From Burkholderiaceae bacterium (lineage in GTDB: Bacteria; Pseudomonadota; Gammaproteobacteria; Burkholderiales; Burkholderiaceae_A), in the NCBI GenBank assembly GCA_004214155.1, contig SGYQ01000007.1, positions 27,895-91,894 of the forward strand: a stretch of 64,000 nt of DNA, in the 5' to 3' direction. This document shows positions 27,750 to 34,774 of the stretch, piece by piece; the stretch's first letter is position 1; each line of letters begins with the position of its first letter. Made by a program: the position numbers and the translations under genes. The notes beneath the pieces are model-generated. The model was not told the origin of the DNA. It did not search any database and worked only from the letters and a program-made list of their open reading frames with translations.

Positions 27750-27953
27750 TTATGGAGGACAGTCTCCTCCACGTTGTTTTCTATTGTGACAATGGTACTC
27801 ACCAGTTTTTCTATTAAAGTGACAACCACATTTGTCGGTACCACCACTATGCTGAACTACTTGCTTTGAACAATTTTTAAGGTGGGTTTCTTCATGGCTA
27901 TAAACCGAAAAAGGAGATACTACAATAAGAAATAGAAATAAGCCTTTTTTCAT
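27750..27953 (-). CDS. Small exported YHYH/HCH-motif protein
   Basis: This 67-residue protein has a signal peptide ending near SVYS-H. The mature part has HSGGTDKCGCHFNRKTGEYH followed by CH, the signature of small bacterial proteins usually labelled YHYH domain. It also has a total of five Cys in a short chain (one in KNCSKQ, two in KCGC, one in HCH, one in GDCPP). The Cys/His clustering suggests disulfides or metal binding. No function is known for these proteins. It starts 36 bases after the protease gene stop and is followed by the Ser/Gly-rich gene, so it may be the first gene of the envelope cluster. Confidence 0.75.
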   Translation of the reverse strand: MKKGLFLFLIVVSPFSVYSHEETHLKNCSKQVVQHSGGTDKCGCHFNRKTGEYHCHNRKQRGGDCPP

Positions 27954-27989
27954 ATTTTGAAATCCATAAAATGTACAAAAACTACCCAG

Positions 27990-30122
27990 TTAAACTGGCA
28001 TCCAAATCCCTGATTCAATTTGTGGTGCAACCAACGATATATTTTCTGGAGACTCTGCAAAAAATACTAAAGTCGTTTCCCAGTCAGTTGTTCCTTGCTC
28101 AAATCTATCTTTATAATAATCGACTTCAAATTCTTGTGGGGTTCTTCCTAGAACATTCTGGTACAGAAGGTTAATATATTCTTCTTCTGTAGGGTTTTCT
28201 CCGTACTGAGTTTTAAACTCAGGCGATGCAATAAAGTTAGCTGCTACCTGCGTGATTGATAGTCCATTACTTTCCATATCATTCATATGATATGCAACAC
28301 CCGGCATGTCTGGTGTACGCGCAAAAGCTGCTTGATATAGTCTGTAGGCCTGGCCTGCAGTCTCACCAGCATCAATATCTAGTGCGATGTTCATCGTAAT
28401 ATTACCATTTATACCAAATTCAATTCTTTCTACGTCATGCAAAATATCAGTCCCTCTTGAATTACCACCAGCATTAATATGACTCAGACGGAAAACCCCG
28501 GGCTCAATGTTTTCAATATCCCATGTACCATACTTGTCATGCCACCAATCTATAAAATAGACATCTAATCCATTTCCAGCATAAATCAAATCATCGCCCT
28601 GCGAGTTGTGTATCCTATCATCACCATTTAAGCCTCGAACAATATCGTCTCCCCCTTGAGGATGAAAGATGTCATTACCTACTCCTCCATATAAAATATT
28701 CGTGTCTTCATCCCCATTTACTTCTAATCTATCCTCATTAGTCGTATCTAATAGGACTCCACTAATTTCTTTATTCCCGATACGGATAGAAAATGTCTCG
28801 TCTCCCTCCGTAATATTATCTCCCGCAAAATGAAGTGTAACTGTATGTTCGATCTCAGAACCCATTTTTTCTAAGTAGTGCCCTTCATCCGAATAAAACG
28901 ACCCTTCCTCTCCCGGGAATGAGCTTGCACTGTATAACTTGAGATTCCCAGTCAACTCCGTGATGTCGTGGTCGTCGAAATACCATTTCCTTTCTTGAAA
29001 ATCTTGTGGACTCAATCCAGAAATTGAGTAGTCCACGACGGTATCAGATTCACCAGAGTAATATATACTGCAAAAATACCATCTCCCTTCAGGAGAATTT
29101 TGAGTTTGTCCCGGGGTAAGCTCAAATCTAATGTTTTCGTAATTTATCGCATAAGAGGTATCATTTACTAAAATACTAGACGTTACGTTATTCACTGTTA
29201 AATTTAATTGTTCCGTACCCTCAGTCTTATTATCATTCAAAAGGCTGATATTAATTGTAGATGTACCATCACTTCCAACTACAGATTGTCCAACCAGCGA
29301 ATTAGACAGTATGTCGTCTACTTGCAACCCCGATATCGAATAATCAAATATTGAACCTGCTGGTAAATTTGTTGACACTTGAAATGATGCGGTTTCCCCT
29401 TCGTTAACACTGTTTTGTAATGCCCTGACGCTGTGACTAGGTACATTGGTCTGATTCAAATCGTTAGAACTTAAAGCATTTTCCAACCAATATCTGTGGC
29501 CTTCCATGGCAGTTAACCATGATCCAGTAGAGACTATGCCAACAGCATATACGCCTGTTGAATCTTGATAAAAAACTGGACCTCCAGAATTTCCCGGATT
29601 AATCTCGAGATTTGAAATGCTAATAAAATTATCAACAATGTTTTTTGACGCAAACCCGGAATCATACATCGGTTGAGTCCCGTAACCACCTGGATGTCCT
29701 ATAACCTCAACTGCTCCTGATGAAAAATTCCAATCTATACCAAAAGACCCATAGGTATCTGCCAGGTTTGTATCCATGCTAAGCAAAGCAATATCGAGTT
29801 CAGAGCCTGCTTGCGAAAGAAAACGAAAATCCCCTGCAAGTAGGTATCCGTCGTTGTTGGGGTCAAAATTCGGAAAATACTCTACTTTATTTGGTCTATA
29901 AAAAACATTATTAAAATCATCAGGGTCATAGGAAGGATAAACTTTTATTGAATCTGCTACTCGGCCAAAATGACCATCGTAAATTACATGCGCAGCGGTA
30001 AGAACATCATTATTTTGACCGACTATAAATCCGGTACCTATGTATGTTTGGTTCCCCCAAGTGCTCTCAATAAAACAAACAGCAGTGGCAGGGTATAAAT
30101 CATCATTAATTTCATAACTCAT
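27990..30122 (-). CDS. Leaderless trypsin-like serine protease with Calx-beta-like, RTX and DUF4214 modules
   Basis: This is a 710-residue protein. The N-terminal protease domain has the complete triad: His45 in LTAAHVIYDG, Asp110 in SELDIALLS and Ser179 in NPGNSGGPVF. No Sec signal precedes it: the domain starts at once after MSYEINDD. The middle (about 235-465) has two Calx-beta-like modules, the RTX-like region is near 477-525 (YGGVGNDIFHPQGGDDIVRG) and DUF4214 is near 590-690. Leaderless enzymes with RTX and DUF4214 parts are typically exported by type I secretion, and the exporter at 46.6-51.5 kb is a candidate. GGAAAG lies upstream of the ATG. It is the first gene after the tRNA-Ser. 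Confidence 0.85.
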   Translation of the reverse strand: MSYEINDDLYPATAVCFIESTWGNQTYIGTGFIVGQNNDVLTAAHVIYDGHFGRVADSIKVYPSYDPDDFNNVFYRPNKVEYFPNFDPNNDGYLLAGDFRFLSQAGSELDIALLSMDTNLADTYGSFGIDWNFSSGAVEVIGHPGGYGTQPMYDSGFASKNIVDNFISISNLEINPGNSGGPVFYQDSTGVYAVGIVSTGSWLTAMEGHRYWLENALSSNDLNQTNVPSHSVRALQNSVNEGETASFQVSTNLPAGSIFDYSISGLQVDDILSNSLVGQSVVGSDGTSTINISLLNDNKTEGTEQLNLTVNNVTSSILVNDTSYAINYENIRFELTPGQTQNSPEGRWYFCSIYYSGESDTVVDYSISGLSPQDFQERKWYFDDHDITELTGNLKLYSASSFPGEEGSFYSDEGHYLEKMGSEIEHTVTLHFAGDNITEGDETFSIRIGNKEISGVLLDTTNEDRLEVNGDEDTNILYGGVGNDIFHPQGGDDIVRGLNGDDRIHNSQGDDLIYAGNGLDVYFIDWWHDKYGTWDIENIEPGVFRLSHINAGGNSRGTDILHDVERIEFGINGNITMNIALDIDAGETAGQAYRLYQAAFARTPDMPGVAYHMNDMESNGLSITQVAANFIASPEFKTQYGENPTEEEYINLLYQNVLGRTPQEFEVDYYKDRFEQGTTDWETTLVFFAESPENISLVAPQIESGIWMPV

Positions 30123-30398
30123 TCATCTACTTTCCGTACTCATACAAATTTAATATATTGAACCAAACAATTTTAATTATCACAAACTCACTACGATTAC
30201 TCTTCAACTTAATTGCATTGAGTTTAGAAAAAACTGTATTAACTTTTATCGTAGTAAAAAAAATTATGTTACCCAATTGTTTGAGCATTTCCGAGTGTAT
30301 ATAGGTAGCGGGACTCCTAAACAGATTTAGGGGGTACCCCATGGGTGGGGGTCTGGTATCAAGAATTTGTGATGGGGGTGGGGTCTTGCAAAGGAATT

Positions 30399-30422
30399 GT
30401 GTGGGTCAAAGTGTGGGTCAAA
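30399..30422. repeat. 12-bp perfect tandem repeat, possible integrase arm sites
   Basis: GTGTGGGTCAAA occurs twice, back to back, 50-75 bases beyond the tRNA-Ser 3' end. Short repeated sites in this position are what one expects of integrase arm-binding sites next to an attachment core, but that reading is inference. Confidence 0.55.
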
Positions 30423-30435
30423 ATGTTGCTTATTT

Positions 30436-30458
30436 AAAACAATGGCTTAATAAAGCCA
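30436..30458 (-). terminator. Possible weak terminator after tRNA-Ser
   Basis: On the minus strand TGGCTT-TATT-AAGCCA forms a 6-bp stem with a 4-base loop and is followed by TTGTTTT. It lies 14 bases after the tRNA CCA end. The stem is short and only moderately GC-rich. Confidence 0.45.
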
Positions 30459-30472
30459 AAAAAAGACTTGCG

Positions 30473-30562
30473 TGGCGGAGGGTGTGAGATTCGAACTCAC
30501 GGAGAGGTTGCCCCCTCGCTGGTTTTCAAGACCAGTGCAATCGACCACTCTGCCAACCCTCC
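30473..30562 (-). tRNA. tRNA-Ser (anticodon UGA)
   Basis: The 90-base minus-strand sequence folds as a class II tRNA. The acceptor is GGAGGGT paired with ACCCTCC, followed by discriminator G and an encoded CCA. The anticodon loop is CTTGAAA with anticodon TGA. A long variable arm (GCGAGGGGGCAACCTCTC region) follows, then a T loop TTCGAAT. Its 3' end points toward the accessory block at lower coordinates. It is the last element downstream of the nuo-NUDIX transcription direction. Confidence 0.96.
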
Positions 30563-30618
30563 AACGCCTTTGATTATACATTAGCAATTTTAATGAAGCG
30601 CATCTGTGATAATAACTA

Positions 30619-30834
30619 CTAACGCCTTTCACCGGATAATTCGTGAAAGTCTTTAATACCTTTAGCTCCAAAAACTTTGTACAACTGAACTAAAAACAAT
30701 CCTTGTTTTCGAATCGAATCTCTAGAATCTTGTATCACAGGACAATGAAATATTAGAAAAAACGCTACTATTGCGCTTAATAAAAACATACTAAGGGCAA
30801 ACATATTCAATTCTTTTTTTAAACTTTTTTTCAT
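30619..30834 (-). CDS. Small single-helix membrane protein of unknown function
   Basis: This 71-residue frame has a basic N-terminus (MKKSLKKELN), one hydrophobic helix near residues 11-30 and a charged tail ending HELSGERR. Positive-inside reasoning puts the N-terminus in the cytoplasm. It starts 11 bases after the charged protein gene on the same strand and ends 56 bases before the tRNA. No strong ribosome-binding site is seen and I do not recognise the family. Operon position and composition favour a real gene. Confidence 0.5.
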   Translation of the reverse strand: MKKSLKKELNMFALSMFLLSAIVAFFLIFHCPVIQDSRDSIRKQGLFLVQLYKVFGAKGIKDFHELSGERR

Positions 30835-30845
30835 CTGTAAACTAC

Positions 30846-31133
30846 TTATTTTTCAGTTGCTTTTGTTTCGGATGCTTTTTCTTCCGCTATTTTGGTATTT
30901 TTACTCTCGACACTTTTTGCCATTTGCTCGCTTTCTTTCGCCTCTGGGGTCTTCAGTTTTTCCTTCTGTGTTGTTTCTTTTGTTTCGTCTTTCAGGGACT
31001 TAGGTTTGTTTAAGTCAAATTTCGTAACTAAATATTCATCTAAGCGCTTAGTTGCTTCCCGCACCTCTTCTTCTCTCTTTAAATTATGCCTGGTCAAATC
31101 CGAAATAGGCTCTTTTTTATCCTCCCTACCCAT
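30846..31133 (-). CDS. Small highly charged protein of unknown function
   Basis: This is a 95-residue protein made of Lys, Glu, Thr, Ser and Ala with almost no hydrophobic core. The first 40 residues (DLTRHNLKREEEVREATKRL) could form an amphipathic helix, and the rest looks disordered. The ATG lies inside the end of the NUDIX gene (8-base overlap), which suggests translational coupling. The extreme composition could also be an AT-rich chance frame, but the overlap and strand agree with a gene. Confidence 0.5.
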   Translation of the reverse strand: MGREDKKEPISDLTRHNLKREEEVREATKRLDEYLVTKFDLNKPKSLKDETKETTQKEKLKTPEAKESEQMAKSVESKNTKIAEEKASETKATEK

Positions 31134-31734
31134 TATCTATTTCCCATTTCATTTTGATGGTTTTATCCCTTATACGCAAAAGCCAAAATGCTAATGCAAT
31201 GGTTTTTGCGTCTATTATTTCCAAATTTTGCACTTTTGCAAGGAACTCTTCAACAGTAATATCCACTAGATTAATACATTCTCCGGGTTCGGTGGTTTGC
31301 TCGCACTCCCTGACTAAATCTTTTGCGCAAAATAAAAATATCTTTTCATCGGAATAGGCCGGAACCGGAAATAACTCTCCAAGTTTACACCAACTCTTTG
31401 CAATATAACCGGTTTCCTCTAAAAGCTCTCTTTTAGCTGTTGTTAAAGGGCTTTCCCCTCTATCGATTTTTCCTGCAGGAAATTCAAAAATTTCTTGTTT
31501 AATTGGGAATCTCCATTGTTTCTCAATCAAGAGTTTTTCTGTGCTCAAAAACGGTAATATCGCAACAGCACCTGGATGCTTGAAATACTCTCTAACGCTT
31601 TTTTGGTTATCAGCAGTAAGAACCTCATCCTTATACAAATTTAGAAAGATCCCCTCAAAAATTTTAGTGCTACTAATACTCCTTTCTTCTAATAAAATAT
31701 TCTTGAGCTTGCTATTTTTCTCGTATTTGTGCAT
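31126..31734 (-). CDS. NUDIX hydrolase, ADP-ribose pyrophosphatase type
   Basis: This 202-residue enzyme probably cleaves ADP-ribose or a related nucleoside diphosphate sugar. The Nudix box is complete: GKIDRGESPLTTAKRELLEE followed by TGY, near residues 87-109. The preceding beta-strands (VAILPFLSTEKLLIEKQWRF) and a following ELFPVPAYSDEKI resemble NudF-type enzymes, which act as dimers. It begins 10 bases after the nuoN stop, and in several betaproteobacteria a NUDIX gene also follows nuoN. A link to NADH turnover by complex I is attractive but inferred. Confidence 0.85.
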   Translation of the reverse strand: MHKYEKNSKLKNILLEERSISSTKIFEGIFLNLYKDEVLTADNQKSVREYFKHPGAVAILPFLSTEKLLIEKQWRFPIKQEIFEFPAGKIDRGESPLTTAKRELLEETGYIAKSWCKLGELFPVPAYSDEKIFLFCAKDLVRECEQTTEPGECINLVDITVEEFLAKVQNLEIIDAKTIALAFWLLRIRDKTIKMKWEIDNG

Positions 31735-31744
31735 CCAACCTACC

Positions 31745-33250
31745 CTAATTCGAAAAAAAAGAAAATTCCACTAATCTAGTTACTGGTTCAAACATTATGT
31801 CGGGAAAAAGCCCGAGAATTAATATAATCGAACCATTGATAATTAGGAATGCAGAGGACATAAAACTTAGCTGAACTTTTTTTACTGATTCGTTTATATA
31901 CATGCCGTCAAATAATATTACCTTGACAATGCGCAAATAATAAAAAGCCCCGACTACTGAAAATAGAACAGCGAATACAGCCAACCATACTAAATCTGCA
32001 GCTACCATTGACTCAAGAATTACAAACTTAGTATAAAACCCAATTGTAGGAGGAATTCCTGCCATCGATAACATAAATAGCACCATACACCACGCTACTA
32101 CTGGGTTAGCTTTGACCATAAATCTCAAGTCAGAAATCAAATCACTAGAAATTTTCTCTTCTTTTGCGAGTAACAAAACACACCCTAGTGCACCTAAAAA
32201 AGATAACAAATAAATAAAAATATAAGCAAATAGTCCCATAATTACTGAAATCTCTAACACCAGATTTTCAGTTAACTCATAATTCATAGAAGCTATTGCC
32301 CCAACTAAAAATCCCACGTGACCAATGGTAGAGTATCCCATTAGTCGCTTGAAACTTTTTTGCAATATTGCGACTAAATTACCCAGTCCAAGTGATAAGA
32401 ATGCCAAAATAATAAACATTCCCTTCCAATCTTCTAACAAGGGATAAAAACCATCAAATAATATTCGATATATCATTAAAACCGCAGCAACTTTGGGGGT
32501 GGAGCCAATCAGTAAAGTTGACGGCAATGCAGCACCCTGATATATATCAGGGACCCACATATGGAACGGCACTGCTCCTAATTTGAATGCAAGCCCACAA
32601 ACCACAAAAACAAGCCCAAAAACTACTATGATGGGGTTTGCTCCATCGGACAAAATTTGATCAGCTATTTCATTTAATTGTAAGGTACCGGTTGCCCCGT
32701 AAATCATTGAAATGCCATAAAGAAGAAAGCCGGATGCCAACGCAGCCAAAACAAAAAATTTAATAGCCGCTTCAATAGAAGCGCTACTCTCTCTATTGAG
32801 AGCGATTAAAGATATCAGCGACAGGGAGACCAATTCAATTCCTAAGTAAATTATAAGAAGATGACTAGCAGACATCATTAGGAACTGGCCTAAAAGACCA
32901 AAACTCGATAAGAGAAAAAACTCTGATTGAGAAATTTTCATCAAATTCAAAAATTGTTCGCAATAAAGGAGAGCTAGCGCAAATACTATACAAATAAAGC
33001 CTTTCGAAAACACAGAGATTGGATCAATTACATACATGCCATTAAACCCGTATTCAATGGTTGGATTTGAAAACGAGTCAATAACCATATAAAACCCAAA
33101 AACAAACAAAGAAACTAAAAATGCTCTAGACAAAAAGAGTTCTTTACTTTTTCCGACAAGCAAAGAAAGCAAAAGAAAGAGAATTATTAAGCCGAATAAT
33201 ATGATCTCTGTGCTAGCAAGTAATATGTTTAGGCTATTGAATGTGTGCAT
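31745..33250 (-). CDS. nuoN: NADH-quinone oxidoreductase subunit N
   Basis: This is an antiporter-like membrane subunit of complex I with 501 residues and about 14 helices. Family landmarks are YLGIELVSLSLISL near residue 135 with the conserved Glu, KFFVLAALASGFLLYG near 165, FKLGAVPFHMWVPDIYQGA near 222 and YSTIGHVGFLVGA near 300. It belongs to the proton-pumping arm. It is the last nuo gene, 24 bases after nuoM. Confidence 0.96.
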   Translation of the reverse strand: MHTFNSLNILLASTEIILFGLIILFLLLSLLVGKSKELFLSRAFLVSLFVFGFYMVIDSFSNPTIEYGFNGMYVIDPISVFSKGFICIVFALALLYCEQFLNLMKISQSEFFLLSSFGLLGQFLMMSASHLLIIYLGIELVSLSLISLIALNRESSASIEAAIKFFVLAALASGFLLYGISMIYGATGTLQLNEIADQILSDGANPIIVVFGLVFVVCGLAFKLGAVPFHMWVPDIYQGAALPSTLLIGSTPKVAAVLMIYRILFDGFYPLLEDWKGMFIILAFLSLGLGNLVAILQKSFKRLMGYSTIGHVGFLVGAIASMNYELTENLVLEISVIMGLFAYIFIYLLSFLGALGCVLLLAKEEKISSDLISDLRFMVKANPVVAWCMVLFMLSMAGIPPTIGFYTKFVILESMVAADLVWLAVFAVLFSVVGAFYYLRIVKVILFDGMYINESVKKVQLSFMSSAFLIINGSIILILGLFPDIMFEPVTRLVEFSFFSN

Positions 33251-33274
33251 ATCTCTTAATTCGTATAAATAAAT

Positions 33275-34765
33275 TTAATATGCCTTACCACGTCCAACAT
33301 GGTCGACAAGGTTAGTTATACTCGCTTCAGTTACGCTAGTAATTAGATCTGGCTTTACCCCTAACAAAAGGATAAATCCGGAAAAAATTACAAGTAATAT
33401 GAGCTCTCTTTTGTTAACATCAACAAGGTTCATTACGTTATTGTTTGAAACTTCCCCGTAAAAAACTTTTTTAACTAGTAATAGTGAATAACCAGCACCG
33501 AGTATTAAAGTCAATGCAGCAAACAGACCGATTACAATGTCTTGCTTAACAGCGGCCAGTATCACAAAAAATTCCCCTACAAATCCGCTTGTTGCCGGTA
33601 ATCCACAGTTCGCTAACGCAAAAAAAACGAAAAATGCGGAAAAAATTGGCATTTTATTACAAACACCTCCGTAATCGTCAATTTTTCTGCTGTGCATGCG
33701 ATCATATAAAACTCCTATTGAAAAAAACATCGCCCCAGAAATAAATCCGTGAGAAATCATCTGAAAAATTGCTCCCTGTATTCCAAGGGACGAAAACAGA
33801 AATGTTCCTAGAGTAACAAAGCCCATATGAGCTATTGAAGAGTATGCGATTAACTTTTTCATATCTTCCTGAACCAAAGCAACCAACGCAATATAGCTAA
33901 TCGCTACAAGTGACAACACTATGATTGCCTGGGCCAAAAATACAGAGGCGTCTGGTAATATTGGCAATGTGAGCCTTAAAAATCCATACCCTCCAAGCTT
34001 CAACATGATCGCAGCTAAAATAATTGAGCCACCAGTGGGCGCTTCAACATGGGCATCAGGCAACCATGTATGCACAGGCCACATTGGAATTTTTACCGCG
34101 AATGCTAGAAAGAGTGCAGCAAATAGATATAGCTGCACTGGTAAATCAAGTGCAAATTTATGCCACTCTAAAATCGAAAAAGAATTCGTCGTTATATAAA
34201 GGTAAATTAATGCTACAAGTGCAAGCAATGAACCTAGCAAAGTATATAGAAAGAATTTAACGGCAGCGTAAATCCTGTTTTGTCCTCCCCAAATACCGAT
34301 GATAAAATACATTGGAATCAAGGTTGCCTCGAAAAAAACATAGAATAACACACCGTCCAAAGCACAAAACACTCCGATGAGCAGACCAGACATAATCAAG
34401 AAATTCCCGAGATAAAGGGGAACATTTTCCTTTATCACATCCCATGCTGAGATGATCACAATTAAAGTAATTAACGATGTTAGTGGCAGAAAAAATATAG
34501 ATATGCCATCAACACCTAGAAAATAGTTAATGCCAAAATCTTTTATCCATACTACCTTCTCCATAAACTGCATTTTAGAATATGCTGGCTCAAAAAAAAT
34601 CAACGGAATTAAACTCAAAATGAGGGAAACAAAAGAAATACCTAATGCAACAAACTTTAATGTACTACTTTGGATTTTTTCAAATAAGGAGCCACATAGC
34701 AAAACCATGAGACCACCTATGATAGGAAACCATAAGGCAAAAGAAAGAATCGGAGAGTTAATCAT
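33275..34765 (-). CDS. nuoM: NADH-quinone oxidoreductase subunit M
   Basis: This is an antiporter-like membrane subunit with 496 residues. Motifs include FFEATLIPMYFIIGIWGG near 145, KFFLYTLLGSLLAL near 170, KIPMWPVHTWLPDAHVEAPT near 225 and SSIAHMGFVTLG near 310, with the conserved Lys and Glu residues of the proton half-channels. It is separated from nuoL by 9 bases. Confidence 0.97.
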   Translation of the reverse strand: MINSPILSFALWFPIIGGLMVLLCGSLFEKIQSSTLKFVALGISFVSLILSLIPLIFFEPAYSKMQFMEKVVWIKDFGINYFLGVDGISIFFLPLTSLITLIVIISAWDVIKENVPLYLGNFLIMSGLLIGVFCALDGVLFYVFFEATLIPMYFIIGIWGGQNRIYAAVKFFLYTLLGSLLALVALIYLYITTNSFSILEWHKFALDLPVQLYLFAALFLAFAVKIPMWPVHTWLPDAHVEAPTGGSIILAAIMLKLGGYGFLRLTLPILPDASVFLAQAIIVLSLVAISYIALVALVQEDMKKLIAYSSIAHMGFVTLGTFLFSSLGIQGAIFQMISHGFISGAMFFSIGVLYDRMHSRKIDDYGGVCNKMPIFSAFFVFFALANCGLPATSGFVGEFFVILAAVKQDIVIGLFAALTLILGAGYSLLLVKKVFYGEVSNNNVMNLVDVNKRELILLVIFSGFILLLGVKPDLITSVTEASITNLVDHVGRGKAY

Positions 34766-34774
34766 CTACAGTTC

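Larger units (their letters stand above)
30123..30472. other. Gene-free stretch next to tRNA-Ser; attachment-site-like sequence
   Basis: No credible gene is seen in these 350 bases. From 30330 to 30390 the plus strand is unusually G-rich, with TGGGTGGGGGTCTGG and GATGGGGGTGGGGTC about 30 bases apart. A 12-bp tandem repeat follows at 30399-30422, then a hairpin at 30443-30458. This arrangement lies just beyond the tRNA 3' end, where integrases usually insert. No integrase gene remains in the window. The half near 30123-30300 is AT-rich and probably holds the protease promoter. Confidence 0.5.

Noticed and set aside
30127..30342. 71-codon minus-strand frame upstream of the protease
   Set aside because: There is no ribosome-binding site, family resemblance or operon position, and it runs through the G-rich attachment-like sequence. 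Probably a chance frame.
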